Shown here: one piece after another, positions 21,849 to 32,969 of the stretch
Layout: every line of letters starts with the position of its first letter
Numbering within the stretch: position 1 is the stretch's first letter
Origin: Pseudomonas frederiksbergensis
Lineage (GTDB): Bacteria; Pseudomonadota; Gammaproteobacteria; Pseudomonadales; Pseudomonadaceae
Reading direction: 5' to 3'
Length of the DNA: 64,000 nt
Assembly: GCF_001952935.1 (NCBI RefSeq)
Contig: NZ_CP018319.1
Span: 981,501 to 1,045,500, forward strand
Notes under the pieces: generated by a model
Told to the model about the DNA's origin: nothing
What the model saw: only the letters and a program-made list of their open reading frames with translations
The model's database searches: none
Position numbers and translations under genes: made by a program

Positions 21849-23894
21849 ATGAACCAGATGCCATTGCGCCAGCGCCTTGAAAACCTTCCGGTCGGCCAGA
21901 AATTGCTGGCCGCCCTGCTGGTGCTGTTGACCACCGTCCTGCTGGTCGCCAACCTGACCTTTATCAGCGCCGCGTACTACATCTCCCAGGAAAGCATGGC
22001 ACCTCAGGCCTTGCAGACCATCGGCCGCCTGGTGTCCAACCCCAGCCTGGTGTCCGAAGCCTTGCAGTCACCGCAAAGCGCCGAACGCCTGCTCAATGAG
22101 CTCAACAGCTATTCGCCGCTGCGCGCGGCGGCCCTTTATGACGGCAAGGGCGAGCGTCTGGCGCAGTTGCAGCATGGTGAGAACCTGAGCCTGCCAACGC
22201 GTTACCGGCACATTGAAGCCTGGCAAGCCACGGAGTTTCGCAGCAATCAAATCATCACCCTGCCCCGCCCTGGCACCGCGCCTGGCCACCTGTTACTGGT
22301 CGCCAGCAGCGAACTGCCGATGGCGTTCTACACCGGGACCCTGACCGCGAGTCTCGGGATTCTGATCTTCAGTGTGCTGTTGTGGCTGGTGATTGCCCGA
22401 CAAATCAAGCGCCTGATCACCCAGCCGATTCACCAACTCGAAGAGTTGTCCCGGCAAGTGACCCGGGAAGAGAACTACGCCCTGCGGGCCTCCCGCGGCA
22501 ACCATGATGAAATCGGCAGCCTCGCCGAAGCGTTCAACACCATGCTCTCGCGGATCGAAGCCCGGGAGCAGCAACTCAAGCGCGCCCGGGACGATTCCCA
22601 GGCGGCCTATGATCAGGCTCAGGGCCTGGCCGAAGAAACCCGTCATACCAATCGCAAGCTGGAACTCGAAGTTCAGGTGCGCAGCAAGATCGAGAAGAAG
22701 CTCACCGGTTTCCAGAACTACCTCAACAGCATCATCGACTCCATGCCCTCGGCGCTGATCGCCCTTGATGAACAGCTCTATGTGACGCAGTGGAATCAGG
22801 AGGCCAGCGCCCTCTCCGGTACGCGCCTCGACGAGGCCTTGAACCAGCCGATCTTCCTGGCCTTCGAACCACTCAAGCCGTTTCTGCCGCAACTCAAGCA
22901 AACCGTCGAGCAGCATACGGTGGCCAAGATCGAACGTGTCACCTGGTTCAAGGACGAAGAACCCAGGCATTACGCCCTGACGTTCTACCCGCTGATGGGT
23001 GGCGCCGGGCGCGGTGTGGTGATCCGGATCGACGACATCACTCAGCGCCTGTCGCTGGAAGAAATGATGGTGCAGTCGGAAAAAATGCTCTCGGTCGGCG
23101 GCCTCGCTGCGGGCATGGCTCATGAGATCAACAACCCGTTAGGCGCGATCCTGCACAACGTGCAGAACATTCGCCGACGCCTTTCGCCTGAGCTGCCGAA
23201 GAATCTCGAGCAAGCCGAGCAAATCGGGGTCACGCTGGAAACGGTCAACAAATACCTGCAAGCGCGGGAAGTGCCGCAGTTGCTCGACGGCATTCAACAG
23301 GCGGGCGCCCGGGCGGCAAAGATTGTCACGCACATGCTCAGTTTCAGCCGTCGCAGTACCCGGCAAATGGCCCCCTGCGACCTGCCGGCGTTGATCGATC
23401 AGGCAGTGGAAATCGCCAGCAACGACTTCGACCTGGCGATCGGTTTCGACTTCAAGGGCCAGGCGATCATTCGTCAGTTCGATCCAGCGTTGGGCCCGGT
23501 ACCCGGGACCGCGAACGAACTGGAGCAAGTGCTGCTCAATCTGTTGAAAAACGCCGCTCAGGCGATTCACCAACGTGAAGACGACCGCGAGCCGGGACGG
23601 ATCATTTTGCGCACCAAGCTGAACCCGCCGTGGGCGGAAATCCAGGTGGAGGACAACGGCATCGGCATGAGCGAGAGCGTGCGCAAACGCACTTTCGAAC
23701 CGTTCTTCACCACCAAGGAAATCGGTCAGGGCACAGGCCTTGGCCTGTCGGTCTCGTATTTCATCATCACCAACAATCACAAAGGCCAGATGGAAGTGCA
23801 ATCGACGCCGGGCCAGGGCACCTGTTTCACCTTGCGCCTGCCGTTGTCGGGCACGCCGGTGGTCTCTCAAGAACTCAATCAGCTGTCGAGGTAA
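21849..23894 (+). CDS. Sensor histidine kinase (PA4398-like)
   Basis: A 681-residue membrane kinase. Transmembrane helix 1 lies near residues 20-42, then a periplasmic domain to about 160, helix 2 at about 163-183 and a HAMP domain (QPIHQLEELSRQVTREENY). A coiled coil and a PAS domain follow at about 290-400. The dimerisation H-box is GMAHEINNPLGAIL with the phospho-acceptor His near residue 423. The ATPase has the N box (NLLKNAAQA), G1 (DNGIGM) and G2 (GTGLGLSVSY). No receiver domain is attached, and no response regulator lies next to it. Position matches P. aeruginosa PA4398, linked to swarming and biofilm. The signal is unknown. Confidence 0.9.
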   Translation: MNQMPLRQRLENLPVGQKLLAALLVLLTTVLLVANLTFISAAYYISQESMAPQALQTIGRLVSNPSLVSEALQSPQSAERLLNELNSYSPLRAAALYDGKGERLAQLQHGENLSLPTRYRHIEAWQATEFRSNQIITLPRPGTAPGHLLLVASSELPMAFYTGTLTASLGILIFSVLLWLVIARQIKRLITQPIHQLEELSRQVTREENYALRASRGNHDEIGSLAEAFNTMLSRIEAREQQLKRARDDSQAAYDQAQGLAEETRHTNRKLELEVQVRSKIEKKLTGFQNYLNSIIDSMPSALIALDEQLYVTQWNQEASALSGTRLDEALNQPIFLAFEPLKPFLPQLKQTVEQHTVAKIERVTWFKDEEPRHYALTFYPLMGGAGRGVVIRIDDITQRLSLEEMMVQSEKMLSVGGLAAGMAHEINNPLGAILHNVQNIRRRLSPELPKNLEQAEQIGVTLETVNKYLQAREVPQLLDGIQQAGARAAKIVTHMLSFSRRSTRQMAPCDLPALIDQAVEIASNDFDLAIGFDFKGQAIIRQFDPALGPVPGTANELEQVLLNLLKNAAQAIHQREDDREPGRIILRTKLNPPWAEIQVEDNGIGMSESVRKRTFEPFFTTKEIGQGTGLGLSVSYFIITNNHKGQMEVQSTPGQGTCFTLRLPLSGTPVVSQELNQLSR

Positions 23895-23896
23895 CC

Positions 23897-24478
23897 ATGG
23901 GTTTTCGTTTGTCGAAGATTTACACCCGCACTGGCGACAAAGGCGAAACCGGGCTCGGCGATGGCCGCCGGGTGCCCAAGGACCATCCGCGGATCGAAGC
24001 CATTGGCGAGGTCGATACGCTGAACAGTCAGGTGGGGGTGCTATTGGCCGGGTTGGCGGCGGAAAGTGGCGAGTATCCGGGGTTGAGCGAAGTGATCGAA
24101 GTTTTGGCGCCTTGCCAGCATCGGTTGTTCGACTTGGGCGGCGAGTTGGCAATGCCGGTGTATCAGGCACTGAACACGGCAGAAGTCGAACGGCTGGAAG
24201 CCGCGATCGATGTGTGGAATGAAGAACTGGGGCCGCTGGAGAATTTCATTTTGCCGGGTGGCTCGGCGCTGATTGCCCAGGCTCATGTGTGCAGATGCCT
24301 GGCGCGCAGTGCCGAGCGGCGGTGTCAGCATTTGAATGCAGTCGAACCGTTGGCCGGGGTTGGGTTGGCGTATATCAATCGGTTGTCGGACTTGTTGTTT
24401 GTGGTGGCACGGTTGATTGCCAAGCGGCAGGGGATTGCCGAGATTTTGTGGCAGCCTGCGGCGAAACCCTCTAACTGA
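23897..24478 (+). CDS. Cob(I)yrinic acid a,c-diamide adenosyltransferase (PduO type)
   Basis: This enzyme transfers the adenosyl group of ATP to cob(I)alamin to give coenzyme B12. The 193-residue product has the PduO ATP-binding N-terminus IYTRTGDKGETGLGDGRRVPKDH and the C-terminal CRCLARSAERRCQHLNA and YINRLSDLLFVVAR motifs. The ATG at 23897 lies two bases after the kinase stop, so the genes are probably co-transcribed, although no functional link is obvious. Confidence 0.93.
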   Translation: MGFRLSKIYTRTGDKGETGLGDGRRVPKDHPRIEAIGEVDTLNSQVGVLLAGLAAESGEYPGLSEVIEVLAPCQHRLFDLGGELAMPVYQALNTAEVERLEAAIDVWNEELGPLENFILPGGSALIAQAHVCRCLARSAERRCQHLNAVEPLAGVGLAYINRLSDLLFVVARLIAKRQGIAEILWQPAAKPSN

Positions 24479-24583
24479 TCGTTCCCACGCTCTGCGTGGG
24501 AATGCAGCAAGGGACGCTCCGCGTCCCAAGAGCGGACGCAGAGCGTCCGGGGATGCATTCCCACGCAGAGCGTGGGAACGATC
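24477..24583. repeat. REP-type inverted repeat pair (GTTCCCACGC class)
   Basis: GATCGTTCCCACGCTCTGCG at the left end and its reverse complement at the right end (to GAACGATC) flank two internal GC hairpins (GGACGCTCCGCGTCC and GGACGCAGAGCGTCC). This is a second REP class, distinct from the TGTGGGAGC class. A similar copy lies at 39293-39394. Confidence 0.88.
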
Positions 24584-24588
24584 GGGTG

Positions 24589-25533
24589 CTACGCCTCAGG
24601 CCAAAACGCCCGGATCCCCGCCGCACCTTGTGCGCCCGCGTCCCAGGCTTTCTGAAGATCCGCCGGGCCAACACCACCGAGCAAGAACACCGGTTTGCTG
24701 AAACCTTCGATCAACGCGCAAGCCTGTTCCCAACCCAGCGGCTGAGCTCCCGGATGAGTCAGGGTCGGTTGCACCGGTGACAGGGTCACGAAATCTACCC
24801 CCATCTCCTCGGCCAACGCCAGTTCTTCAGCGTTATGGCAAGACGCTGCCAACCAGCGCGACGCCGGTAACGGGCGGCCAGCCGCCGCATATTTGCGCAG
24901 CTGCGCGGAGGTGATGTGCCAACCGGCGGACGGGAAATCTCCCAGCCACTCGAACGGCCCCTTGATCATCAACTGCGCCTTGCCGGCACACAGCCCCGCC
25001 GCGTCCACCGCCAGATCACGGTACTTCGGATCATAGCCATTGGGTGCCCGCAACTGGATCAGCTTGATGCCGCCGGCAATGGCTTTTTGAATTCCGCGCA
25101 GCAAGGCCGGGGTTTCCAGGTCGTCCGGGGTAATCAAATACTGCGCGGGTAACCGTGCAGCCGCGACAATCGGCTGGTTGGCGGCCGGGAACTCGAAGCT
25201 CAGCAGATCCCGAGGCGCGACCCATTCCAACGGCTGGCCTTCGGCGCCGTGCGGTTCGCCGGTAAAGGCCGACACTTCCCAAACGTCCAGTAACACTTGC
25301 TTGTCCGGGTAATCGTGCCGGACCTTGATCAGCGGGCGAGCCACGTTGACCACAATGCCCAACTCTTCGTGCAGCTCGCGAGCCAGGGCGGTTTCAACGG
25401 ATTCGTCGGCCTCGACCTTGCCACCGGGAAATTCCCACAAACCACCCTGATGCTGGGTGTCGGCACGGCGGGCAATGAGGATCTTGCCACTGCCATCGCG
25501 AATGACAGCGGCGGCTACGTGTACTCGCTTCAC
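24589..25533 (-). CDS. Nudix hydrolase - thiamine phosphate synthase fusion
   Basis: A 314-residue bifunctional-looking protein. Residues about 1-130 are a MutT-like Nudix domain with an intact Nudix box GGKVEADESVETALARELHEELG, expected to clean oxidised nucleotides such as 8-oxo-dGTP. Residues about 135-310 resemble thiamine phosphate synthase (TenI/ThiE barrel: LIQLRAPNG, FVTLSPVQPT, LLGGVGPADLQKAWDAGAQGAAGIRAFW). The fusion is typical of pseudomonads, and whether the ThiE part is catalytic is unclear. The start is GTG at 25533 with GGAGGAGG upstream, overlapping the GST stop (GTGA). Confidence 0.9.
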   Translation of the reverse strand: MKRVHVAAAVIRDGSGKILIARRADTQHQGGLWEFPGGKVEADESVETALARELHEELGIVVNVARPLIKVRHDYPDKQVLLDVWEVSAFTGEPHGAEGQPLEWVAPRDLLSFEFPAANQPIVAAARLPAQYLITPDDLETPALLRGIQKAIAGGIKLIQLRAPNGYDPKYRDLAVDAAGLCAGKAQLMIKGPFEWLGDFPSAGWHITSAQLRKYAAAGRPLPASRWLAASCHNAEELALAEEMGVDFVTLSPVQPTLTHPGAQPLGWEQACALIEGFSKPVFLLGGVGPADLQKAWDAGAQGAAGIRAFWPEA

Positions 25534-26162
25534 TGCCCGACCTCCTCCAGACCTGCCTTCTGCCAAGCCTTGAAGGCTGGCCATTGGTAGATGGTTTCGA
25601 CATAAGCCGCGTCCGCTGCGGGCAGCCTCACCTGATAGGTGCGCAGGCGCACGGCGATCGGTGCGAAGAAGGCATCCGCCAGGGTCGCGCCGCCAAACAG
25701 GAACGGACCGGTTTCGGTGGCGGCGGCCCGGCATTCGGCCCACAACGCCAACATACGCTCGATGTCGGCCTGAACGTCAGCCGGTACCGGCGACAGCGCA
25801 GCGTCGTGACTCAAGTCGAATGGCATGTTGCCGCGCATGGCGAAGAAACCGCTGTGCATCTGCGCGCACGCCGAACGCGCCTGGGCGCGGGCGGCGGTGT
25901 CTTTGGGCCAGAGGCCGGCGTCGGGGAACTGCTCTGCCAGATACTCGGCAATCGCCAGGGAGTCGGCGATGGTGCCGTGTTCGGTTTTCAGCAATGGGAC
26001 TTTTCCAGTCGGCGAGTGCTTGAGCAGGCGCTCACGCGTATCCGGCTGGTTCAGCTTGATCAGTTCTTCGGTGTAAGGGGCGCCGGCCAGGTCGAGGGCC
26101 AATGCGCCGCGCAGGGACCAGGAGGAAATCAGTTTGTCGCCGATGATCAGGTGCAAGCTCAT
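25530..26162 (-). CDS. Glutathione S-transferase family protein
   Basis: A 210-residue GST. The N-terminal thioredoxin fold begins LHLIIGDKLISSWSLRGALALD, with Ser residues at the usual glutathione-activating position. KVPLLKTEHGTIADSLAIAEYLAEQFP gives the cis-Pro and the gamma-glutamyl-binding DS motif. The C-terminal helical domain holds FGGATLADAFFAPIAVRL. Its stop overlaps the GTG of the Nudix-ThiE gene. The substrate is not predictable. Confidence 0.92.
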   Translation of the reverse strand: MSLHLIIGDKLISSWSLRGALALDLAGAPYTEELIKLNQPDTRERLLKHSPTGKVPLLKTEHGTIADSLAIAEYLAEQFPDAGLWPKDTAARAQARSACAQMHSGFFAMRGNMPFDLSHDAALSPVPADVQADIERMLALWAECRAAATETGPFLFGGATLADAFFAPIAVRLRTYQVRLPAADAAYVETIYQWPAFKAWQKAGLEEVGQ

Positions 26163-26219
26163 GTTCGGGACCTTTTGATAGGGGGACAGGCCAGAATCTT
26201 TAGTGTCTGGTCGACCGCC

Positions 26220-26303
26220 TTCGCGAGCAAGCCCGCTCCCACATTTGACCGGATTTCTCCAGAAGGAACGCGATCGAATGTGGGAGCGGGCTTGCTCGCG
26301 AAG
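26220..26303. repeat. REPIN
   Basis: TCGCGAGCAAGCCCGCTCCCACA at the left and its reverse complement at the right, with about 38 bases between. It has the GCAAGCCCGC variant rather than the GCAGGCTCGC variant. It lies between argJ and gst. Confidence 0.9.
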
Positions 26304-26327
26304 GCAGCGACTCGGTCTACCGGTTGG

Positions 26328-27545
26328 TTACGTGCGGTATTCGGCGTTGATTTTCACGTATTCGTGGGACAGGTCGGTGGTCCAGATGGTTTCGCTGCAA
26401 TCACCGCGACCCAGCTCGATACGGATGGTGATTTCTTCCTGCTGCATCACGGCCGCGCCCTGGGCTTCGGTGTAGGTCGATGCACGAGCGCCACGGCTGG
26501 CGATACACACTTCACCGAGGAACACGTCGATCTTGCTCACATCCAGGTTCGGTACGCCGGCACGACCCACGGCGGCCAGAATGCGGCCCCAGTTCGGATC
26601 GGAGGCGAACAGTGCGGTCTTGATCAGCGGCGAGTGAGCCACGGTGTAACCGACGTCCAGGCATTCCTGATGATTGCCGCCTCCGTTGACTTCAACGGTG
26701 ACAAACTTGGTCGCGCCTTCGCCATCACGAACGATGGCCTGGGCCACGTCCATGCACACTTCAAACACGGCCTGTTTCAGCTTGGCGAACAGGTCACCGC
26801 TGGCCTCAGTGATTTCCGGCAGTGCTGCCTGACCGGTGGCGATCAGCATGCAGCAGTCGTTGGTTGACGTGTCACCGTCGATGGTGATGCGGTTGAACGA
26901 CTTGTTGGCACCGTCCAGCAGCAGGTTTTGCAGCACGTCGCGGGAGACTTTGGCGTCGGTGGCGATGTAGCCGAGCATGGTCGCCATGTTCGGGCGAATC
27001 ATGCCCGCGCCTTTACTGATGCCGGTAACGGTGATGGTCACGCCGTCATGCTGGAACTGGCGGCTCGCACCTTTTGGCAAGGTGTCGGTGGTCATGATGC
27101 CGGTGGCGGCAGCTTCCCAGTTATTGACCGACAGGTCGTCGAGGGCGGCTTGCAGGGCCCCTTCGATTTTCTCGACCGGCAACGGCTCGCCGATCACACC
27201 GGTGGAGTACGGCAGCACCAGGCTGGCGTCGACGCCGGTCAGCTCAGCCAGTTTGGCGCAGGTGCGCTCGGCGGCGGCAAGGCCAGGCTCGCCAGTGCCG
27301 GCGTTGGCGTTGCCGGTATTGGTCAACAGGTAACGCACCGGACCTTGCACACGCTGCTTGGCCAGGATCACGGGAGCGGCGCAAAAGGCGTTCAGGGTGA
27401 ACACGCCAGCGACCGTGGAGCCTTCGGCACAGCGCATCACCACAACATCCTTGCGCCCCGGGCGCTTGATGCCAGCCGAGGCGATACCGAGTTCAAAACC
27501 GGCAACCGGGTGCAACGTTGGCAACGGACCAAGACCAACAGCCAT
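26328..27545 (-). CDS. argJ: Bifunctional glutamate N-acetyltransferase / amino-acid acetyltransferase ArgJ
   Basis: ArgJ transfers acetyl from N-acetylornithine to glutamate in the cyclic arginine pathway; the bifunctional form also uses acetyl-CoA. The 405-residue product has the family start PVAGFELGIASAGIKRPGRKDVVVM and LLTNTGNANAGTG. The self-cleavage site lies in ATGIMTTDTLPK: the precursor cuts before a Thr to give alpha and beta chains, and that Thr becomes the nucleophile. The C-terminus ends KINAEYRT. It lies directly downstream of secA, as in PAO1. Confidence 0.96.
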   Translation of the reverse strand: MAVGLGPLPTLHPVAGFELGIASAGIKRPGRKDVVVMRCAEGSTVAGVFTLNAFCAAPVILAKQRVQGPVRYLLTNTGNANAGTGEPGLAAAERTCAKLAELTGVDASLVLPYSTGVIGEPLPVEKIEGALQAALDDLSVNNWEAAATGIMTTDTLPKGASRQFQHDGVTITVTGISKGAGMIRPNMATMLGYIATDAKVSRDVLQNLLLDGANKSFNRITIDGDTSTNDCCMLIATGQAALPEITEASGDLFAKLKQAVFEVCMDVAQAIVRDGEGATKFVTVEVNGGGNHQECLDVGYTVAHSPLIKTALFASDPNWGRILAAVGRAGVPNLDVSKIDVFLGEVCIASRGARASTYTEAQGAAVMQQEEITIRIELGRGDCSETIWTTDLSHEYVKINAEYRT

Positions 27546-27603
27546 GAATGCGCTCCTTAATAAATGATGTCAGCACCGCTTTCAGGAAGAACGGTGGTTT
27601 AAA

Positions 27604-27641
27604 TGGCAAAACGCCGCGACGGCATAAGCCGGTCGCGGCGC
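27604..27641 (-). terminator. Rho-independent terminator after secA
   Basis: On the minus strand CGCCGCGACCGGC - TTAT - GCCGTCGCGGCG is followed by TTTTGCC, about 27 bases past the secA stop and before argJ. Confidence 0.8.
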
Positions 27642-27667
27642 GGGTATTTCAGCGTATGAAACGGGTT

Positions 27668-30403
<2,736 letters not shown>

Positions 30404-30710
30404 ATCGGCAGGATCTTCCACACTAAAGGGATGGAGGGCGGCCCCGTGAGTCGCCCGAGCAGCCCTCATGGCCGCATGCGAACGAGCATTCTACCCGGAA
30501 ACGGTGGTGAGGAAAGTGGCGTTGTTCCACGATGCCGGCACAGCGTTGTGACGGGGCTCACTTAAAATAAGGGCTTTTTGCTCAACTTCAAGCCATTCAC
30601 GACAGAAGTTACTTGTTGATTTAATGGGTAAAGCGCTCGCAAAGCAATGGCTCGGGTGCATCCGATGCTTTCTGCTACCATGGCGGCTCTGTTACTTCAG
30701 GTGTCTGATC
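30404..30710. other. Divergent intergenic region secA / dciA
   Basis: This stretch holds the promoters of both genes. A minus-strand sigma-70-like promoter for secA is visible at 30564-30591. No clear SecM-like upstream ORF is present, consistent with pseudomonads lacking secM. I see nothing else definable. Confidence 0.5.
30564..30591 (-). promoter_or_regulatory. Candidate secA promoter
   Basis: On the minus strand TTGAAG (30591-30586) and TATTTT (30569-30564) are separated by 16 bases, each matching the sigma-70 consensus at 4 of 6 positions. They lie about 160 bases before the secA ATG. Confidence 0.4.
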
Positions 30711-31166
30711 ATGGCATTTCGCCCTCTTACGGCCAGAGCACCCGCCGTCCTGCTTCGCGAAGCCAAACCGCTGAAAGCCATTTTCGGCCACGCTCAACGC
30801 CTGGGTCATTTACAACGTCTGCTGGAAAGCCAATTGCAGCCCGCCGCCCGCGAGCATTGCCATGTGGCGTCGTGGCGCGAAGGCAGTTTGCTGCTGATCG
30901 TGACCGACGGGCATTGGGCGACTCGCCTGCGTTATCAGCAAAAGCGTCTGCAACGGCAATTACAGATGTTCGACGAATTCGCCAGTTTGACGCGGATTCT
31001 GTTCAAGGTTCAGCCGCCGACCGTTCAGCAAGGGGCGGCTGGCCATACCATCAGTTTGTCGACCGATGCAGGCGCGACCATTCAGGCCACGGCCGACGGG
31101 ATCAGCGATCCGAATCTGCGGGCGGCGCTGGAACGGCTGGCGGCGCACGCCAAACCCAAGACCTGA
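30711..31166 (+). CDS. dciA: DciA family protein (DUF721), DnaB helicase operator
   Basis: A 151-residue protein with an N-terminal DUF721 KH-like domain (LKAIFGHAQRLGHLQRLLESQL...HCHVASWREGSLLLIVTDGHWATRLRYQQKRL). In P. aeruginosa DciA is the ancestral loader of the replicative helicase, used instead of DnaC. The frame is open 29 codons upstream, and the ATG at 30711 giving MAFRPLTARAP is chosen from the family. It is divergent from secA, as in other pseudomonads. Confidence 0.85.
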   Translation: MAFRPLTARAPAVLLREAKPLKAIFGHAQRLGHLQRLLESQLQPAAREHCHVASWREGSLLLIVTDGHWATRLRYQQKRLQRQLQMFDEFASLTRILFKVQPPTVQQGAAGHTISLSTDAGATIQATADGISDPNLRAALERLAAHAKPKT

Positions 31167-31176
31167 CGCAAATCTA

Positions 31177-31269
31177 ATGTGGGAGCGGGCTTGCTCGCGA
31201 ATGCGGTGTGTCAGGCAACATACATGTCGACTGACACTCCCTCTTCGCGAGCAAGCCCGCTCCCACATT
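31177..31269. repeat. REPIN
   Basis: ATGTGGGAGCGGGCTTGCTC at the left and its reverse complement at the right, with about 47 bases between. It has the GCGGGCTTGC variant and lies between convergent genes (dciA and the HerA-like ATPase). Confidence 0.9.
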
Positions 31270-31292
31270 GACTTTGCCCGCTTAAGGTTTAT

Positions 31293-32780
31293 TCAGCGGC
31301 GTTTGCTGCCGCCGAGCAACGAGCCCATCAGACCGCGCACCAACTGTCGGCCCAATTGATTGGCCGCCTGGCGCATCGCTGATTTCAGTGCCTGCCCCGC
31401 CGCGGTGCCGAGGAATTCCCCGGCCCTGTCGGTGAAGCTTGGTTCTTCGGCTGCCGGTTTGTCCGGAACAGCGTCAGGCTCTGGCGCCAACCCTTTGCGC
31501 CCCATCAACACTTCATAAGCCGACTCACGATCAACGGGTTTGTCATACCGCCCCTTGAATGGCGACCCCGAGATCAGCGCTGTGCGTTCAGCCTCGCTCA
31601 GTGGCCCGATCCGCGATTGCGGAGGTGCCACCAACACCCGCTGGACCCTCTCCGGCGTGCCCTTGTCCTGCAACGTGCCGACTAGCGCCTCGCCAATCCC
31701 AAGCTCGGTCAGCACCGACAAGGCATCGAACGCCGGGTTCGGCCGGAAGCCTTCGGCCACCGCGCGCAAGGATTTCTGTTCCTTGGCGGTGAACGCGCGC
31801 AGGCCATGCTGAACGCGCAAACCGAGCTGAGCCAGCACGTCATCCGGCAAGTCGCCCGGCGATTGCGTGACGAAATACACGCCCACGCCTTTCGAGCGTA
31901 TCAGCCGCACCACCTGCTCAAGACGATCCTGCAAAGCCTTTGGCGTACCGGCGAACAACAAATGCGCCTCGTCGAAAAACAGTGCCAGCAGCGGTTTGTC
32001 CGAATCGCCGCGTTCTGGCAATTGCTCGAACAGTTCGGCCAGCAGCCACAGCAGGAATGTCGCGTAGACCTTCGGCGCTTCATGCACCAGACGGCTGGCA
32101 TCGAGCAGGTGAATGCGCCCGCGCCCCTCGGCGGTCGGCTGCAGGATGTCTTCGAGTTGCAGCCCTGGCTCACCGAACAGCGCTTCGGCGCCCTGCTGTT
32201 CCAGGGTCGCCAGGCGCCGCAACAGCGCCTGGCTGGAACCGGTGGTCATCAGCGCGGCGTCGTCACCCAGTAATTCCGGGTTGTCACGCAGGTGATTGAG
32301 CAGCGCTTTCAGGTCCTTGAGGTCCAGCAACAACAGCCCTTCACGGTCCGCCACCTTGAACGCGGCGTACAGCGCCGACTGTTGACTGTCGGTCAGCTCC
32401 AGCAGGCTGCCAATCAATAACGGTCCCATTTCGCTCAAGGTTGTGCGCAACGGATGACCGGACTGACCGTGAATGTCCCACAGGGTCACCGGATACGCTT
32501 GTGGCGTGTGGTTCAGCCAGGGCATCCCGGCGATCCGCTCGGCGATTTTGCCTTGAGGGTTGCCGGCGGCACCCAGGCCGCACAGGTCGCCCTTGATATC
32601 GGCGGCGAACACCGCCACGCCGGCATCGCTGAATGCTTCGGCCATCCGTTGCAAGGTGACCGTTTTGCCCGTCCCGGTAGCGCCTGCAATCAAACCATGA
32701 CGGTTCGCCAGACGCATGGCCTGGGCAATCGGCTCCCCGGCGAGGTCAGCACCGATAACGAGTTGTAATGAGTCAGGCAT
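31293..32780 (-). CDS. HerA-like helicase/ATPase (DUF853)
   Basis: A 495-residue P-loop ATPase of the HerA/FtsK superfamily, role in bacteria unproven. Walker A GATGTGKTVTLQRMAEAF lies at about residues 32-49, Walker B LLALFFDEAHLLFAG near 250, and the sensor-like YFVTQSPGDLPDDVLAQLG near 295. The C-terminus is basic (GSLLGGSKRR). Two close ATGs, 32792 (MGDKMPDSL) and 32780 (MPDSL), are possible. The inner one is used, with GGGTGA 4 bases before it. A longer open frame upstream is antisense to the chemoreceptor. Confidence 0.87.
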   Translation of the reverse strand: MPDSLQLVIGADLAGEPIAQAMRLANRHGLIAGATGTGKTVTLQRMAEAFSDAGVAVFAADIKGDLCGLGAAGNPQGKIAERIAGMPWLNHTPQAYPVTLWDIHGQSGHPLRTTLSEMGPLLIGSLLELTDSQQSALYAAFKVADREGLLLLDLKDLKALLNHLRDNPELLGDDAALMTTGSSQALLRRLATLEQQGAEALFGEPGLQLEDILQPTAEGRGRIHLLDASRLVHEAPKVYATFLLWLLAELFEQLPERGDSDKPLLALFFDEAHLLFAGTPKALQDRLEQVVRLIRSKGVGVYFVTQSPGDLPDDVLAQLGLRVQHGLRAFTAKEQKSLRAVAEGFRPNPAFDALSVLTELGIGEALVGTLQDKGTPERVQRVLVAPPQSRIGPLSEAERTALISGSPFKGRYDKPVDRESAYEVLMGRKGLAPEPDAVPDKPAAEEPSFTDRAGEFLGTAAGQALKSAMRQAANQLGRQLVRGLMGSLLGGSKRR

Positions 32781-32969
32781 TTTGTCACCCATGGTTAATC
32801 TTTGATCCTTCGCGGCCGATAGAAATAAGCGAGAGACCCAATTGAAAGCAAGGTCCGACATTCCCCTATGGAGAGCAGGAATTACCGACTCGCTCCATTG
32901 CGCACTCATTTTGCGCGCATTAGCAGCAACGCGCCCCGAACAATAAGACCTTAGCGGACACCCCGAGCC

